A model generated the notes under the pieces. It was not told the DNA's origin. It saw only the letters and a program-made list of their open reading frames with translations, and made no database searches. A stretch of 35,576 bases of DNA from Mollicutes bacterium (lineage in GTDB: Bacteria; Bacillota_I; Bacilli_A; Izemoplasmatales; Izemoplasmataceae), in the NCBI GenBank assembly GCA_003558105.1, contig PWMS01000041.1, positions 1 to 35,576 of the forward strand. The letters are read 5' to 3'. Shown piece after piece: positions 1 through 8,016 of the stretch (position 1 is its first letter; each line of letters begins with the position of its first letter). A program made the translations under genes and the position numbers.

Positions 1-106
1 AGAATATCGATACAAAAAAGCGTTTTTTAAAATCTTCAATCATGGCACGATGATGAGCGTTGTGGTCATGCTCATCGTGGTTGTGATTTTCATGATTATT
101 GGACAT
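1..106 (-). CDS. Heavy-metal (probably copper) P-type ATPase, N-terminal fragment at window edge
   Basis: This is the first 35 codons of a gene that continues past position 1. The start ATG at 104-106 has a good ribosome binding site (AAAGGTGAT) just upstream. The peptide opens with a His/Asn/Asp-rich stretch (H5, H8, H10, H13, H15, H18, H19), followed by AMIEDFKKRFFVSIF. In CopB-type copper P1B-ATPases a His-rich tail is followed by a conserved M-x-x-D-F-K-K-R-F-x-x-S segment leading into the first membrane helix, so the match is to that family. The metal-binding histidines suggest Cu(I)/Cu(II) or a related soft metal, but specificity cannot be read without the CPH/CPC motif. It would act in the cytoplasmic membrane as an exporter. 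It has its own promoter after the terminator of the galactokinase-like gene. Confidence 0.72.
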   Translation of the reverse strand, partial: MSNNHENHNHDEHDHNAHHRAMIEDFKKRFFVSIF

Positions 107-152
107 TAAATCACCTTTCGATATGCATTTGTCTTTGATAAAGGGCAGACAT

Positions 153-225
153 AACCCCTTGAATATTTTATGATATGGGTTTTTATGAATGCTTTTTTGG
201 GAATTCTACTATTTATATTATAACA
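153..225 (-). promoter_or_regulatory. Promoter and leader of the metal ATPase gene, with a possible operator
   Basis: On the minus strand a perfect -10 TATAAT (217-222) is preceded by TGT, giving an extended -10 (TGnTATAAT). No good -35 is seen because the upstream bases belong to the neighbouring terminator. About 100 bases of leader separate the likely start point from the ATG. Within it, AACCC (153-157) and GGGTT (177-181) form an interrupted inverted repeat with inner ATAT copies. That could be an operator for a metal sensor, but it does not clearly match CopY or CsoR sites. Confidence 0.5.
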
Positions 226-228
226 TAA

Positions 229-257
229 GAAAAACGTCATCACATGCGTGATGACGC
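229..257 (-). terminator. Intrinsic terminator of the galactokinase-like gene
   Basis: The minus strand reads GCGTCATCAC-gcat-GTGATGACGT followed by TTTT. This is a ten-pair stem (one G-U) with a four-base loop and a T-run, 35 bases past the stop codon of the upstream gene. Confidence 0.85.
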
Positions 258-291
258 TTCAGGCTTTTATTTAAGTATTTTTTATGGATAT

Positions 292-1452
292 CTAAAGGAT
301 TTGAACCCCGTCGCCAAGGACGATGGGTTGAATGTCGAGAACTTTTTTATACTGCTTGTAAAAAGCCTCTTTAAACTCATCGAAGTTATCGGGCATATCG
401 CTTTTTTCAAAGAGCGCAACGATGATTTGATCATAACCGATGCTGCTTAGTCTGACGCCGATGGCGCCTTTTTCAAGCATGGTCTCGACAATGGCGTTAT
501 GGTACTGATTGGAAATACCATAAAGGTGATTCAATGAGTTTTGGGATTGGTCTAAGGTATCGCCAAACATGATCATGTCTTCTTGTTTTAAATAGTCTGC
601 TGCTTGTTGGATGCGCACTTGTTCAAACATCACGTGTTCGCTATATTTGATCATGTCTTTGCCTTTAAGATTGGTTTTTATGCGGTTGAAATCATTAAAT
701 TTTAAGTCGGTTAAGGTTTCGATACTTCTAAATTCATTGATTTGTTGGGTGGCTTTTTGTAGGCCCTTGATGCGTTCGGTTATATCGGCATTTAAGATAA
801 ATTTAGGACGATTGACAAAGATATGGATAAACCGATAAATATCGGTGTTGATGGGAATACATTCATAGTTTGGTATCTTTGTATCAACGACGATTAAATG
901 GTCTTTTTTACCATACTCGCATGCTAGGAGTTGGGCGATGTTGGCATGCATTTCTCCTTGGATGTTTTTTTCTGCGGAAAATGCGTATCGTATGCGTTTC
1001 ATCGCTTCAATTTTAAAGCCGTTTTCTTCTGAGAAGATATGCATTAAAAGCATCGCAAAAGATGCGTGCAGACCAAGGTTTTCTGGTAAGGTTTTGGATG
1101 GGATAATAGAAATATTTAAGCCTTGTTGGACACGGTAACCTTCATATTGTAATTTTTTCACCAAGGCGATGATGCGTTTGGCATAAGGGTCATCGGTTTC
1201 TTGATTAAGATTGGTCAGATCAATGGTGAGGCGGTGTGGTTCGCTCATAAAGTCCATTTGAACATCGAGTTGGTGTTCTTCTTGGCTCGATACGCTCGCA
1301 TATAAGCCCTTGGATAAACTGAGCATACACACCTTACCTTTTAAGACATGGCTGCCTTCGCCTAATATCTGTATGGTCGCTGGTGAAAAGTAGGTTTTAG
1401 AAGGCTTTTTAGAAAAGTGTTTTTCATGGTTTTTCACAATGGTTTCTTTCAT
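292..1452 (-). CDS. Galactokinase-family (GHMP kinase fold) protein with degenerate active site
   Basis: The 386 residues match GalK in length and layout. An N-terminal PATIQILGE (24-32) aligns with the galactokinase signature, SAEKNIQGEMHANIAQ (159-174) with the AEN..G..cGIMDQ block, and SEHVMFEQVRIQQA (271-284) with the RARHAVLEN block. GAIGVRLSSIGYDQ (329-342) aligns with the C-terminal GAR.TGAGFGG loop. Key residues are missing: the transition-state Arg is Thr26, the sugar-binding E-H-x-D is E32-G-S-H, the GLSSSA phosphate loop reads LGLHASFA (126-133), the catalytic Asp of IMDQ is Ala173, and the C-terminal glycine loop is gone. It is therefore probably not a sugar kinase. A sensor or regulator, as for yeast Gal3, or a scaffold are possible but unproven. 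The reading frame is intact, with an ATG start after AAAAGGAGG, its own promoter and its own terminator. Confidence 0.75.
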   Translation of the reverse strand: MKETIVKNHEKHFSKKPSKTYFSPATIQILGEGSHVLKGKVCMLSLSKGLYASVSSQEEHQLDVQMDFMSEPHRLTIDLTNLNQETDDPYAKRIIALVKKLQYEGYRVQQGLNISIIPSKTLPENLGLHASFAMLLMHIFSEENGFKIEAMKRIRYAFSAEKNIQGEMHANIAQLLACEYGKKDHLIVVDTKIPNYECIPINTDIYRFIHIFVNRPKFILNADITERIKGLQKATQQINEFRSIETLTDLKFNDFNRIKTNLKGKDMIKYSEHVMFEQVRIQQAADYLKQEDMIMFGDTLDQSQNSLNHLYGISNQYHNAIVETMLEKGAIGVRLSSIGYDQIIVALFEKSDMPDNFDEFKEAFYKQYKKVLDIQPIVLGDGVQIL

Positions 1453-1474
1453 AGTTTTGCCTCCTTTTCACTTT

Positions 1475-1483
1475 ATTATATCA
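1475..1483 (-). promoter_or_regulatory. Extended -10 promoter of the galactokinase-like gene
   Basis: The minus strand carries TGATATAAT, an extended -10 with perfect TATAAT at 1475-1480, about 23 bases upstream of the start codon. The -35 region is weak, which is common for extended -10 promoters. Confidence 0.6.
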
Positions 1484-1513
1484 TGAAATTGGCATGGGTT
1501 TCATCTTACACCA

Positions 1514-1544
1514 TAAAAAAACGCAACCATGGCTTGGTTGCGTT
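1514..1544 (-). terminator. Intrinsic terminator after the uvrC-exonuclease unit
   Basis: The minus strand reads AACGCAACC-aagccat-GGTTGCGTT followed by TTTTT, a nine-pair stem with a T-run, ten bases past the exonuclease stop codon. Confidence 0.85.
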
Positions 1545-1553
1545 TTACGCATT

Positions 1554-2420
1554 TTAAAATTTAGGGGGATAGGTTTGATCGTTGATGGTTGCTTTAAAGC
1601 CTTCAAAGACTTTTTTTGTCATAAAGGCATCTTCTAAAGCATCGTGTTTTTGTTTTTCTTCTAGTTGGTGACCATAGCTTTCAAAGGCATTCAACAAGCC
1701 GATATCGTTTTTTAAATTGAAGTAGTTTTTATGTAGTTTTAAGAGATTGACAAAGCGTGTTTTCTTAGCCAAGGAGCGTTTGTGATTGATTTTGTAAGAA
1801 TCTCTTAAAGCTAAAAAATCGTTGCGGCCCCAAACGATGATGGCGGGGTTATAAGTTTCAATCAAAGATTTTAGGTGTTGGTAGAATTCTTCATAGGACA
1901 ACCCTTGATCAACATCGGCTTGGCTGAGGTCTAAAAATTTAAGCGTACGTTTTGTCAAGGTTGTGTGGATTGAAGGTTTGATGCAAGTTGAAAAGGTTTT
2001 TAGGGTGTGGCCGGTTTTATCTTCTAGAATGTAGCCAACTTGAATGATCTCTTGGATGAAGTTTTTTTGTTTGTGATAAGGGTGCATGCTCATCTCAAAA
2101 TCTAAAAATAGTTTTGTATCCAGGTGGTTGATAAAATCGGTGGTTTGGGCTTTGAGGTGTTTGAAAGAATAGAGGATTTTGGGTCCTCGGGCGGTAGGTT
2201 TAACGATTTTTTTGACATTTCTAACGATGTAGGCCGTATGCCGATTACGTCGGATTTTATGACGGTAGCTAAGCGCAATGTAAAAATCTTGGTGTAAAAA
2301 CTTTTCAAATTTGTTAAAAAGCGAGCGTTGAAAGTATAAAAGCCGTTTTTGACGGCGGTCTTTTACTGTAATCATGCGGCTTTTTTCATCGATGGCTAAA
2401 ATTTTGCCTTGAATTTGCAT
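1554..2420 (-). CDS. DEDDh 3'-5' exonuclease-domain protein with an unassigned N-terminal domain
   Basis: This 288-residue protein has a C-terminal DnaQ/KapD-like exonuclease domain (about 100-270). The metal-binding motifs are visible: D107-F-E109 (ExoI), D201 in VWGRNDFLAL (ExoII), and H259 with D264 in KHDALEDA (ExoIII). The preceding 95 residues are basic and beta-rich (repeated I/V alternating with K/R) and could be a small nucleic-acid-binding barrel, but I do not recognise the family. It starts 15 bases after the uvrC stop with a clear AGGTGAT site, so it is probably cotranscribed with uvrC. Both proteins trimming nucleic acid suggests a repair or processing role. Whether the substrate is DNA or RNA cannot be told. 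The gene lies in the same frame as uvrC, separated by a single UGA stop. Confidence 0.8.
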   Translation of the reverse strand: MQIQGKILAIDEKSRMITVKDRRQKRLLYFQRSLFNKFEKFLHQDFYIALSYRHKIRRNRHTAYIVRNVKKIVKPTARGPKILYSFKHLKAQTTDFINHLDTKLFLDFEMSMHPYHKQKNFIQEIIQVGYILEDKTGHTLKTFSTCIKPSIHTTLTKRTLKFLDLSQADVDQGLSYEEFYQHLKSLIETYNPAIIVWGRNDFLALRDSYKINHKRSLAKKTRFVNLLKLHKNYFNLKNDIGLLNAFESYGHQLEEKQKHDALEDAFMTKKVFEGFKATINDQTYPPKF

Positions 2421-2435
2421 AACATCACCTAGAAG

Positions 2436-4187
2436 TCATAGTTTTTCTTTCAGTCTTTGAATCAATATTTCTGAAAGACCTAAGGATCTGAGGTCTTCGT
2501 CTTTGGCGTTTTTAATGGCTTGAGTGGTTTTAAAGGTTTTTAATAGCGTTTGTTTGCGCGCTTTGCCAATGCCTTTGATATCGTCTAATTTGCTTTCAAA
2601 GAGGCCTTTGTGGCGTTTGTTTTGGTGGAAGGTTATCGCAAAACGGTGTGCTTCATCTTGGACGCGGGTTAAAAATTTGAATAATTCGCTGTCTTTTCTA
2701 ATCTCAAAGGTGGTGCCGCTTTCGTCTAAGAGATGGCTGGTTTTGTGTTTGGCATCCTTGACAAGCGAGATAAGTGGAATCGTTAAAGCAAAGGCTTTTT
2801 TGATGTCTTTAGCGGCATTTAATTGATTGATGCCGCCATCTAAGATAATCAAGTCGGGTTGTTTGAGTTGATCCATTAAGATGCGGCGAAAGCGTCGGTA
2901 TAAGACTTCTTTCATCTGATCGGTATCGCCACTTTGTTTGAGGCTTTCTTTTAGGTTGTATTTTCGGTAGTCGTTTTTGGCGGGTTTGGCGTTTTTAAAA
3001 CTGACCATCGCAGAAACGGGGTATTCGCCAAATAGATGGGAATTGTCAAACGCTTCGATGTGATAGGGGGTGGGCATGCCGAGTAAATCAGCGAGTTCAT
3101 CGAGGACATCAAAGGTTTTTTCGCGGTGCTTCATAGCACTTAGCTCTGAAGATTTTAAGGCTTCGATAGCGTTTTGTTTCGCCATGTTCATCATGCGACG
3201 TTTCTCACCGCGTTTTGGAACGGTGATGTTGATATCGAGCATCGCTTGTAACAAGCTAGCCTCAATCGTCTCATCCAATAATAACGTATGGGGTTGTGGA
3301 TAGGTTTGATAGAATTGACCCAAAAAGGTTTGGATCGCTTGTGTTTTCTCACTGTGATAACTCAGTACACGTTTGTCCATCGCCGATATTTTACCGTTTC
3401 TAATGAAGAAGATAACCAAGACCATTTGTGTGTCTTTAGCGGCGACGGCGATTAAATCGATCGGGCGCTCGTCTTTTAAGTTGATACCTTGTTTGGTTTG
3501 TTTCGTGGTGGTTTTAATGGCATCAAGCATCGCTTTGTATTCGCTTGCGCGTTCAAATTCTAAGGCGTCGGATGCTTCTGACATCTGCGCATTTAGCCGG
3601 TCACTAATAGCTTTGGTTTGGCCTTTTAAGAAACGTCGGATTTTGTTTTCAATCTCGCGATAGCTAGATTGTTCGATTTTATGGATACAAGGGGCCAAAC
3701 ATTGCCCTAGGTGGTAATATAAACACGGTTCTTTTGGCAAGGTTTGACATTGTCTTAAAGGATAGAGTTTGTTGAGGATTTGAATGGTATCTCTGGCGGC
3801 CTTAACATTTGGGTAAGGGCCAAAAAGGTTTCGGTGTTTCTTTTTGACGCGTCTTGTGACGATCATTTTGGGGTGTCTTTCTTTCGTGATTTCAATATAG
3901 GGGTAGCTTTTATCATCGGTGAGTAAGATATTGTATCTTGGTTGGTATTTTTTGATGAGATCGAGTTCTAAGATGTAGGCTTCGAGTTCACTGTCGGTGA
4001 TAATGTAGTCAAAATCGCTGATGTTTTGTAACATCTTTGTGGTTTTATGATCGTGTGAACCGGTAAAATAGCTAGATAAACGTTTTTTTAGGTCTTTGGC
4101 TTTGCCGACATAGATAATATGACCATGTTTATCTTTCATCTGATAGGACCCGGGTCGGTTGGGTACGTTTTTTAATTTTTCTTTCAC
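2436..4187 (-). CDS. uvrC: UvrABC excision nuclease subunit C
   Basis: UvrC makes the dual incisions beside bulky DNA lesions in complex with UvrB. The 583 residues show all expected parts. These are an N-terminal GIY-YIG nuclease (P-G-S-Y then IIYVGKAKDLKKR), and a four-cysteine cluster in RQC...PCLYYHLGQCLAPC that matches the iron-sulfur ligands of E. coli UvrC. A UvrB-binding UVR motif lies near 195-230, and the RNase H-like nuclease has its acidic residues in EAFDNSH, LILDGG and KDAKH. A C-terminal helix-hairpin-helix pair contains DDIKGIGKA. The start is GTG, with AAGGGGGG seven bases upstream, and sits at the usual distance from the GIY motif. The stop is TGA. The gene follows the rbfA terminator and precedes the exonuclease gene. 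No clear separate promoter was found, so some read-through from the nusA operon is possible. Confidence 0.97.
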   Translation of the reverse strand: MKEKLKNVPNRPGSYQMKDKHGHIIYVGKAKDLKKRLSSYFTGSHDHKTTKMLQNISDFDYIITDSELEAYILELDLIKKYQPRYNILLTDDKSYPYIEITKERHPKMIVTRRVKKKHRNLFGPYPNVKAARDTIQILNKLYPLRQCQTLPKEPCLYYHLGQCLAPCIHKIEQSSYREIENKIRRFLKGQTKAISDRLNAQMSEASDALEFERASEYKAMLDAIKTTTKQTKQGINLKDERPIDLIAVAAKDTQMVLVIFFIRNGKISAMDKRVLSYHSEKTQAIQTFLGQFYQTYPQPHTLLLDETIEASLLQAMLDINITVPKRGEKRRMMNMAKQNAIEALKSSELSAMKHREKTFDVLDELADLLGMPTPYHIEAFDNSHLFGEYPVSAMVSFKNAKPAKNDYRKYNLKESLKQSGDTDQMKEVLYRRFRRILMDQLKQPDLIILDGGINQLNAAKDIKKAFALTIPLISLVKDAKHKTSHLLDESGTTFEIRKDSELFKFLTRVQDEAHRFAITFHQNKRHKGLFESKLDDIKGIGKARKQTLLKTFKTTQAIKNAKDEDLRSLGLSEILIQRLKEKL

Positions 4188-4213
4188 GATAACCCCCCTT
4201 ATTTTACGGCATA

Positions 4214-4243
4214 GAAAAATAAGTGCGTAAACACTTATTTTTC
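4214..4243 (-). terminator. Terminator of the rimP-rbfA operon, overlapping the rbfA stop
   Basis: The minus strand reads GAAAAATAAGTG-tttacg-CACTTATTTTTC, a twelve-pair stem ending in a T-run. The rbfA stop codon (4235-4237) sits inside the upstream arm, so a ribosome finishing rbfA would cover the hairpin. Confidence 0.7.
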
Positions 4244-4585
4244 GTCGTTATTGATGACGTTTTTTAAGCCTTGTTCAATGCGGTTGCCCGTCTCAAGTGA
4301 GGTGTCGTATCTAAAGCGTAGTTGGGGCATTTTGCGAATGTTTATTTTTTTCGCAAGCGCGGTGCGGATAAAGCTGTTGGATTTTTCCAACGCGTGTTGG
4401 GTTTGTTCGCGTTTGTCTTGGGCATCTTCTAAGGTTGTATAATAGATGGTTAAATATGATAAATCCTTGGTCAGATTGACCGCGGTAATCGTGACGAAAT
4501 CGATATGGGGATTTTTGACTTCCTGTCTTAAAATATTGGATAAAGCGCGTTCAATGTCGCTTTCTAAACGTTCGATTTTAGGCAT
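4235..4585 (-). CDS. rbfA: Ribosome-binding factor A
   Basis: RbfA helps mature the small ribosomal subunit (16S rRNA 5' end). The 116 residues are the normal length, with the typical opening KIERLESDIERALSNIL, the type II KH-like segment containing DLSYLTIYYTTL, and the end motif MPQLRFRYDTSLETGNRIEQGL. The stop of infB and the start of rbfA overlap by one base (TAATG), which points to translational coupling. It is the last gene of the rimP operon. Confidence 0.96.
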   Translation of the reverse strand: MPKIERLESDIERALSNILRQEVKNPHIDFVTITAVNLTKDLSYLTIYYTTLEDAQDKREQTQHALEKSNSFIRTALAKKINIRKMPQLRFRYDTSLETGNRIEQGLKNVINNDEK

Positions 4586-6366
4586 TAACGTTTCAACTCC
4601 TTCATAATGGAAGCTTCGATGAGGTCCCCTTCTTTGATGTCGTTAAAGTTTTCGATTTGGATGCCGCATTCAAATCCTTGTCTGACTTCTTTGGCGTCAT
4701 CTTTGAAGCGTTTCAAGCTTGCGAGTTCGCCTTCATAAACCACGACGCCATCGCGCAAGACGCGAACCAAAGCGTCTCGTTTAATCGAACCATCGGTCAC
4801 ATAACAACCGGCGATGGTGCCGATTCGTGAGATTTTAAAGGTATCGCGTACCTCGGCTTGACCGGTGACAACTTCTTCAAATTCAGGATCAAGCATCCCT
4901 TTCATGGCTTTTTCGATATCTTCTAAGGCTTTATAGATAATGTTGTAAAGACGGATTTCAACGTTTTTGCTTTTGGCGGTTTCTCTAACCGCGGCACTAG
5001 GACGGACGTTAAAGCCTATGACAATTGCACCGCTGGCTAAAGCTAAGGTAACATCGGTTTCGGTGATGGTGCCAACACTGGCACGGATTACCTCAACATT
5101 GGCCCCTTCGACATCGATGGTTTCTAAGCTCGATTTTAAAGCTTCGATAGAGCCGTGGGTATCGCCTTTAACAATAATGGGTAAGGTTTTTAAATTACCT
5201 TCATTCATATTGGCAAACAGTTCATCAAGGCTCATAGCCTTAGACATACCGCGTTCTTCTTTCCAGGTTCTATGGGTTCTGGTTTCACTGATTTGACGGG
5301 CTTCTTTGTCATCATCGAAAACTTGGAAAGGATCGCCTGCTTGAGGTACATCGTTAAGGCCGATGATTTCGACGGCTTTGCTTGGGGGCGCGGTATCGAC
5401 GCTTTGGGCTAAGTCATCGCGCATGGCGCGGACACGACCGTAGGTATTGCCTACAACCAAGGTGTCGCCTAATTTTAAGGTCCCGTTTTGAACAAGCAAT
5501 GTTGCGACTGGGCCGCGCCCTTTGTCCAGTTCACTTTCGATGACTGTTCCACTAGCCAAACGGTCGGGGTTGGCTTTAAATTCTTCTACCTCAGCGGTTA
5601 ATAAAATCATTTCAATCAGCTCATCAACGCCTTCACCTTGCAAGGCAGACATTTCTACAAAAATGGTTTTGCCGCCCCATTCTTCGGGGAGTAAGTTGAA
5701 TTCAGCCAATTCTTGTTTAACTTTATCGGGGTTAGCACCGGGCATATCCATTTTGTTGACGGCGATAATGATTGGACATTTAGCGGCTTTGGCGTGATCA
5801 ATCGCTTCTTTGGTTTGTGGCATGACACCATCATCGGCCGCCACGACTAAAACCGCGATATCGGTGACTTTTGCACCGCGTGCGCGCATTTCTGTGAAAG
5901 CCGCATGACCAGGGGTGTCGATAAAGGTAATCAACTTACCATCGGCGTTGAACTGATAAGCACCGATATGTTGGGTGATGCCGCCGGCTTCGCCTTCGGT
6001 GACACGGGCATGTCTAATCGTGTCTAACAAGGTTGTTTTGCCGTGGTCAACATGTCCCATAATCGTAACAACTGGCGGTCTTAATTTTAGATCCGCTTCG
6101 TCTTCTTTGATTTTAATATCTTCAAATCTGGTTTTATCGGTGGTACGGTCTTCTTTGATGGTCACATCATATTCTAGTGCCAGTAATTCCGCGGTTTCTT
6201 TGTCGATGGCTTGGTTTTGACTCGCCATAACCCCAAGACTCATCGCTTTCTTAATAACATCAGAAACCGGCAAATTTAAGCCTTTTGCGAATTCGGCGAT
6301 AGTCATATTCGCTTTGTAGGTTAGTTCTTTGATTTTTGGGTTCTTCTTTTGGCGTTTGTTGGCCAT
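4585..6366 (-). CDS. infB: Translation initiation factor IF-2 (short form)
   Basis: IF-2 is the GTPase that brings fMet-tRNA to the 30S subunit. From the ATG at 6366 the protein has 593 residues. It has one IF2_N helical domain (about 21-70), then the GTPase motifs GHVDHGKT (104-111), DTPGH (150-154) and NKMD (204-207), followed by the EF-Tu-like barrel, IF-2 domain and C-terminal tRNA-binding barrel. I chose this ATG over the GTG nine bases upstream because AAAGAGGTG is then correctly spaced as a ribosome binding site. The long variable N-terminal region found in many bacteria is absent, as is common in Mollicutes and relatives. It sits between ylxQ and rbfA in the usual order. Confidence 0.97.
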   Translation of the reverse strand: MANKRQKKNPKIKELTYKANMTIAEFAKGLNLPVSDVIKKAMSLGVMASQNQAIDKETAELLALEYDVTIKEDRTTDKTRFEDIKIKEDEADLKLRPPVVTIMGHVDHGKTTLLDTIRHARVTEGEAGGITQHIGAYQFNADGKLITFIDTPGHAAFTEMRARGAKVTDIAVLVVAADDGVMPQTKEAIDHAKAAKCPIIIAVNKMDMPGANPDKVKQELAEFNLLPEEWGGKTIFVEMSALQGEGVDELIEMILLTAEVEEFKANPDRLASGTVIESELDKGRGPVATLLVQNGTLKLGDTLVVGNTYGRVRAMRDDLAQSVDTAPPSKAVEIIGLNDVPQAGDPFQVFDDDKEARQISETRTHRTWKEERGMSKAMSLDELFANMNEGNLKTLPIIVKGDTHGSIEALKSSLETIDVEGANVEVIRASVGTITETDVTLALASGAIVIGFNVRPSAAVRETAKSKNVEIRLYNIIYKALEDIEKAMKGMLDPEFEEVVTGQAEVRDTFKISRIGTIAGCYVTDGSIKRDALVRVLRDGVVVYEGELASLKRFKDDAKEVRQGFECGIQIENFNDIKEGDLIEASIMKELKR

Positions 6367-6386
6367 GAAGACCACCTCTTTCTAAC

Positions 6387-6671
6387 TTATAGTTTAATGG
6401 CACCCGCCTTCATCGCCAGCACTTTAACATCGGTTTTACCGATTGCTTGACTTAGGGTTTCGCCATCGTAGGTTGTAATCAGTTTAATGTCATAATAATG
6501 GGTTTTGTCTTTGATTTTTTTTGCGGTGTTTCCCGCGGTGTCATGGGCCATGAAAACCGTTAGGTTTTTCTGGGTTTTGATGGCTTCGATGGTGCGTTTG
6601 GCACCGATGATGACATCGCCCTTACGCATCGCAAGACCCAAAGACTTTAAGGTTTTATCGTTTGATAGCAT
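6387..6671 (-). CDS. ylxQ: YlxQ, L7Ae/L30e-like RNA-binding protein
   Basis: This small basic protein (94 residues from the chosen start) belongs to the L7Ae/L30e fold that binds kink-turn RNA. The typical N-terminal LGLAMRKGDVIIGAKRTIEAI and the middle segment of the family are present. The ATG at 6671 is preceded by GAGGAT at a good spacing, so I prefer it to upstream in-frame starts. It overlaps the end of ylxR by 17 bases. Its exact role is not settled in any species, and the operon suggests ribosome function. Confidence 0.9.
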   Translation of the reverse strand: MLSNDKTLKSLGLAMRKGDVIIGAKRTIEAIKTQKNLTVFMAHDTAGNTAKKIKDKTHYYDIKLITTYDGETLSQAIGKTDVKVLAMKAGAIKL

Positions 6672-6918
6672 CGAGTAAATCCTCATAAACTTGCGAATCA
6701 ACATCCAGCCCAAAATGTTTGTTTAAGGCTTTTTGTTTTTGCGCTTTTTTAATCACATTGATATCTTTTTTGACATAAGCGCCACGGCCGTGCGCTTTGC
6801 CGGTCGGATCGACAAAAACATCGTTTGCTTTGTTTTTGACGACGCGAATCATCGAGCCTTTGGGCAATTGTTCACGGGTAAGGATGCATTGACGCAAAGG
6901 CGTTTTATGCTTCTTCAT
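6655..6918 (-). CDS. ylxR: YlxR (DUF448) RNA-binding protein
   Basis: The 87-residue protein starts KKHKTPLRQCILTREQLPKG, the conserved opening of the YlxR family, and has the GRGAYV segment that forms part of its proposed RNA-binding surface. The chosen ATG (6918) lies inside the end of nusA (14-base overlap). An in-frame start further upstream would add seven residues not seen in the family. In B. subtilis, YlxR has been reported as a nucleoid-associated regulator linked to RNase P. Here only the operon position supports a role. Confidence 0.9.
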   Translation of the reverse strand: MKKHKTPLRQCILTREQLPKGSMIRVVKNKANDVFVDPTGKAHGRGAYVKKDINVIKKAQKQKALNKHFGLDVDSQVYEDLLDAIKR

Positions 6919-8005
6919 CCCAATCATCGCTTTCATCATAGTCTAGTGGGGTGTATTCGATGCCAGCTTCTTCGGCATCGGAAATCGATTTTATATCCAT
7001 TTTCCAACCACTGGATTGTGCCGCTAGGCGGACGTTTTGTCCTTTCGACCCAATCGCTCCGGTAAAGTCTTCATCTTTAACAATCACAATCGCGCTTTTA
7101 TCTTTTTGATTGAGATTGACACCGACAATTTGGGCTGGGGCCAAGGCGTTTTCTATTAAAACATCGGGGTCTTTTGACCAACGATAAAAACTAATGCGTT
7201 CGCCTTGTAAGGCCTCTTCAACTTCTTTTTTGCGGTTTGATTCACGGCCCAAACAAGCGCCGACAGGATCGACGTTATTATCGTGAGAATAAACGGCGAT
7301 TTTACTACGAGAACCGGCATCTCTGGCCAAACCCATAATCTCGACGGTACCATCCATAATCTCAGGGACGACTTGTTCGATGAGACGTTTGACCAAGTTG
7401 CGATCGGTTCGAGAGACATAGACCTTTGGGCCTTTGGTGGTCATTTCGACTTTTGTGATATAGACTTTTAATTTCGCGCCAATACGCGCCTCATCACTGC
7501 GTAACAATTCTTTTCTCGGCAGTGAGGTCTCAAGGTTGTGTGAAAGATCAAGCGTCACAAAATCCTTGTTTAACCCAACGATTTCAGTGTTGATCATCTC
7601 GTTTTCTTTTTCTTTGAAAATGAGATAGACTTTTTCGCGTTCGAGTTGTTTTAACCCTTGGGTTAAAATTTGTTTGGCGCTGACCGCAGCGATACGACCA
7701 AAGTCTTTGGGGGTGATATCCTTGGTTAAGGTATCCCCAATTTTGATGCGCTTGTTTTGTTCGCGGGCGGCTTCTAAGGAAATTTGGGTTGTATCTTCGG
7801 GCTCATCAACCACAAGATAATCGGCGTATAATTTAATTTCGTCTTTGTCTTCGTTGAATTCAACGCGGGCGTTTTCGCTACTGTGGTATTCTTTTTTGTA
7901 GGCATTTAAAATACCGCGTTCTAAAATTTCAAGAATTTGTTCTTTTTCAAGGCCGCGTTCTTGAGCGATGATATCTAAGGCTTTATAAAAATCTTTTGCT
8001 TTCAT
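6905..8005 (-). CDS. nusA: Transcription termination/antitermination factor NusA with altered KH1 loop
   Basis: NusA binds RNA polymerase and nascent RNA, and promotes pausing and hairpin termination. The 366 residues are the usual Firmicute length: NTD (1-125), S1 domain (about 134-200), KH1 (about 225-285) and KH2 (about 295-345), with an acidic tail. KH2 keeps its GxxG loop (G319-S-K-G322). KH1 has NVDPVGACLG but then G253-R-E-S256 and NRKKEVEEALQGER, where most NusA proteins have G-P-K-G or G-M-R-G. The length is unchanged and the flanking residues are conserved, so this is substitution, not frameshift. A strong ribosome binding site (TAGGAGGATG) precedes the ATG, 11 bases after rimP. The leader hairpin upstream of rimP suggests autoregulation. 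Confidence 0.96.
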   Translation of the reverse strand: MKAKDFYKALDIIAQERGLEKEQILEILERGILNAYKKEYHSSENARVEFNEDKDEIKLYADYLVVDEPEDTTQISLEAAREQNKRIKIGDTLTKDITPKDFGRIAAVSAKQILTQGLKQLEREKVYLIFKEKENEMINTEIVGLNKDFVTLDLSHNLETSLPRKELLRSDEARIGAKLKVYITKVEMTTKGPKVYVSRTDRNLVKRLIEQVVPEIMDGTVEIMGLARDAGSRSKIAVYSHDNNVDPVGACLGRESNRKKEVEEALQGERISFYRWSKDPDVLIENALAPAQIVGVNLNQKDKSAIVIVKDEDFTGAIGSKGQNVRLAAQSSGWKMDIKSISDAEEAGIEYTPLDYDESDDWDEEA

Positions 8006-8016
8006 GATGCATCCTC

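Noticed and set aside
2524-2826. Plus-strand open frame of 100 codons inside uvrC
   Set aside because: It is antisense to the conserved UvrC catalytic and HhH region, has no family resemblance and no fitting ribosome binding site. The same holds for other plus-strand frames opposite infB, tkt, sufB and pulA.
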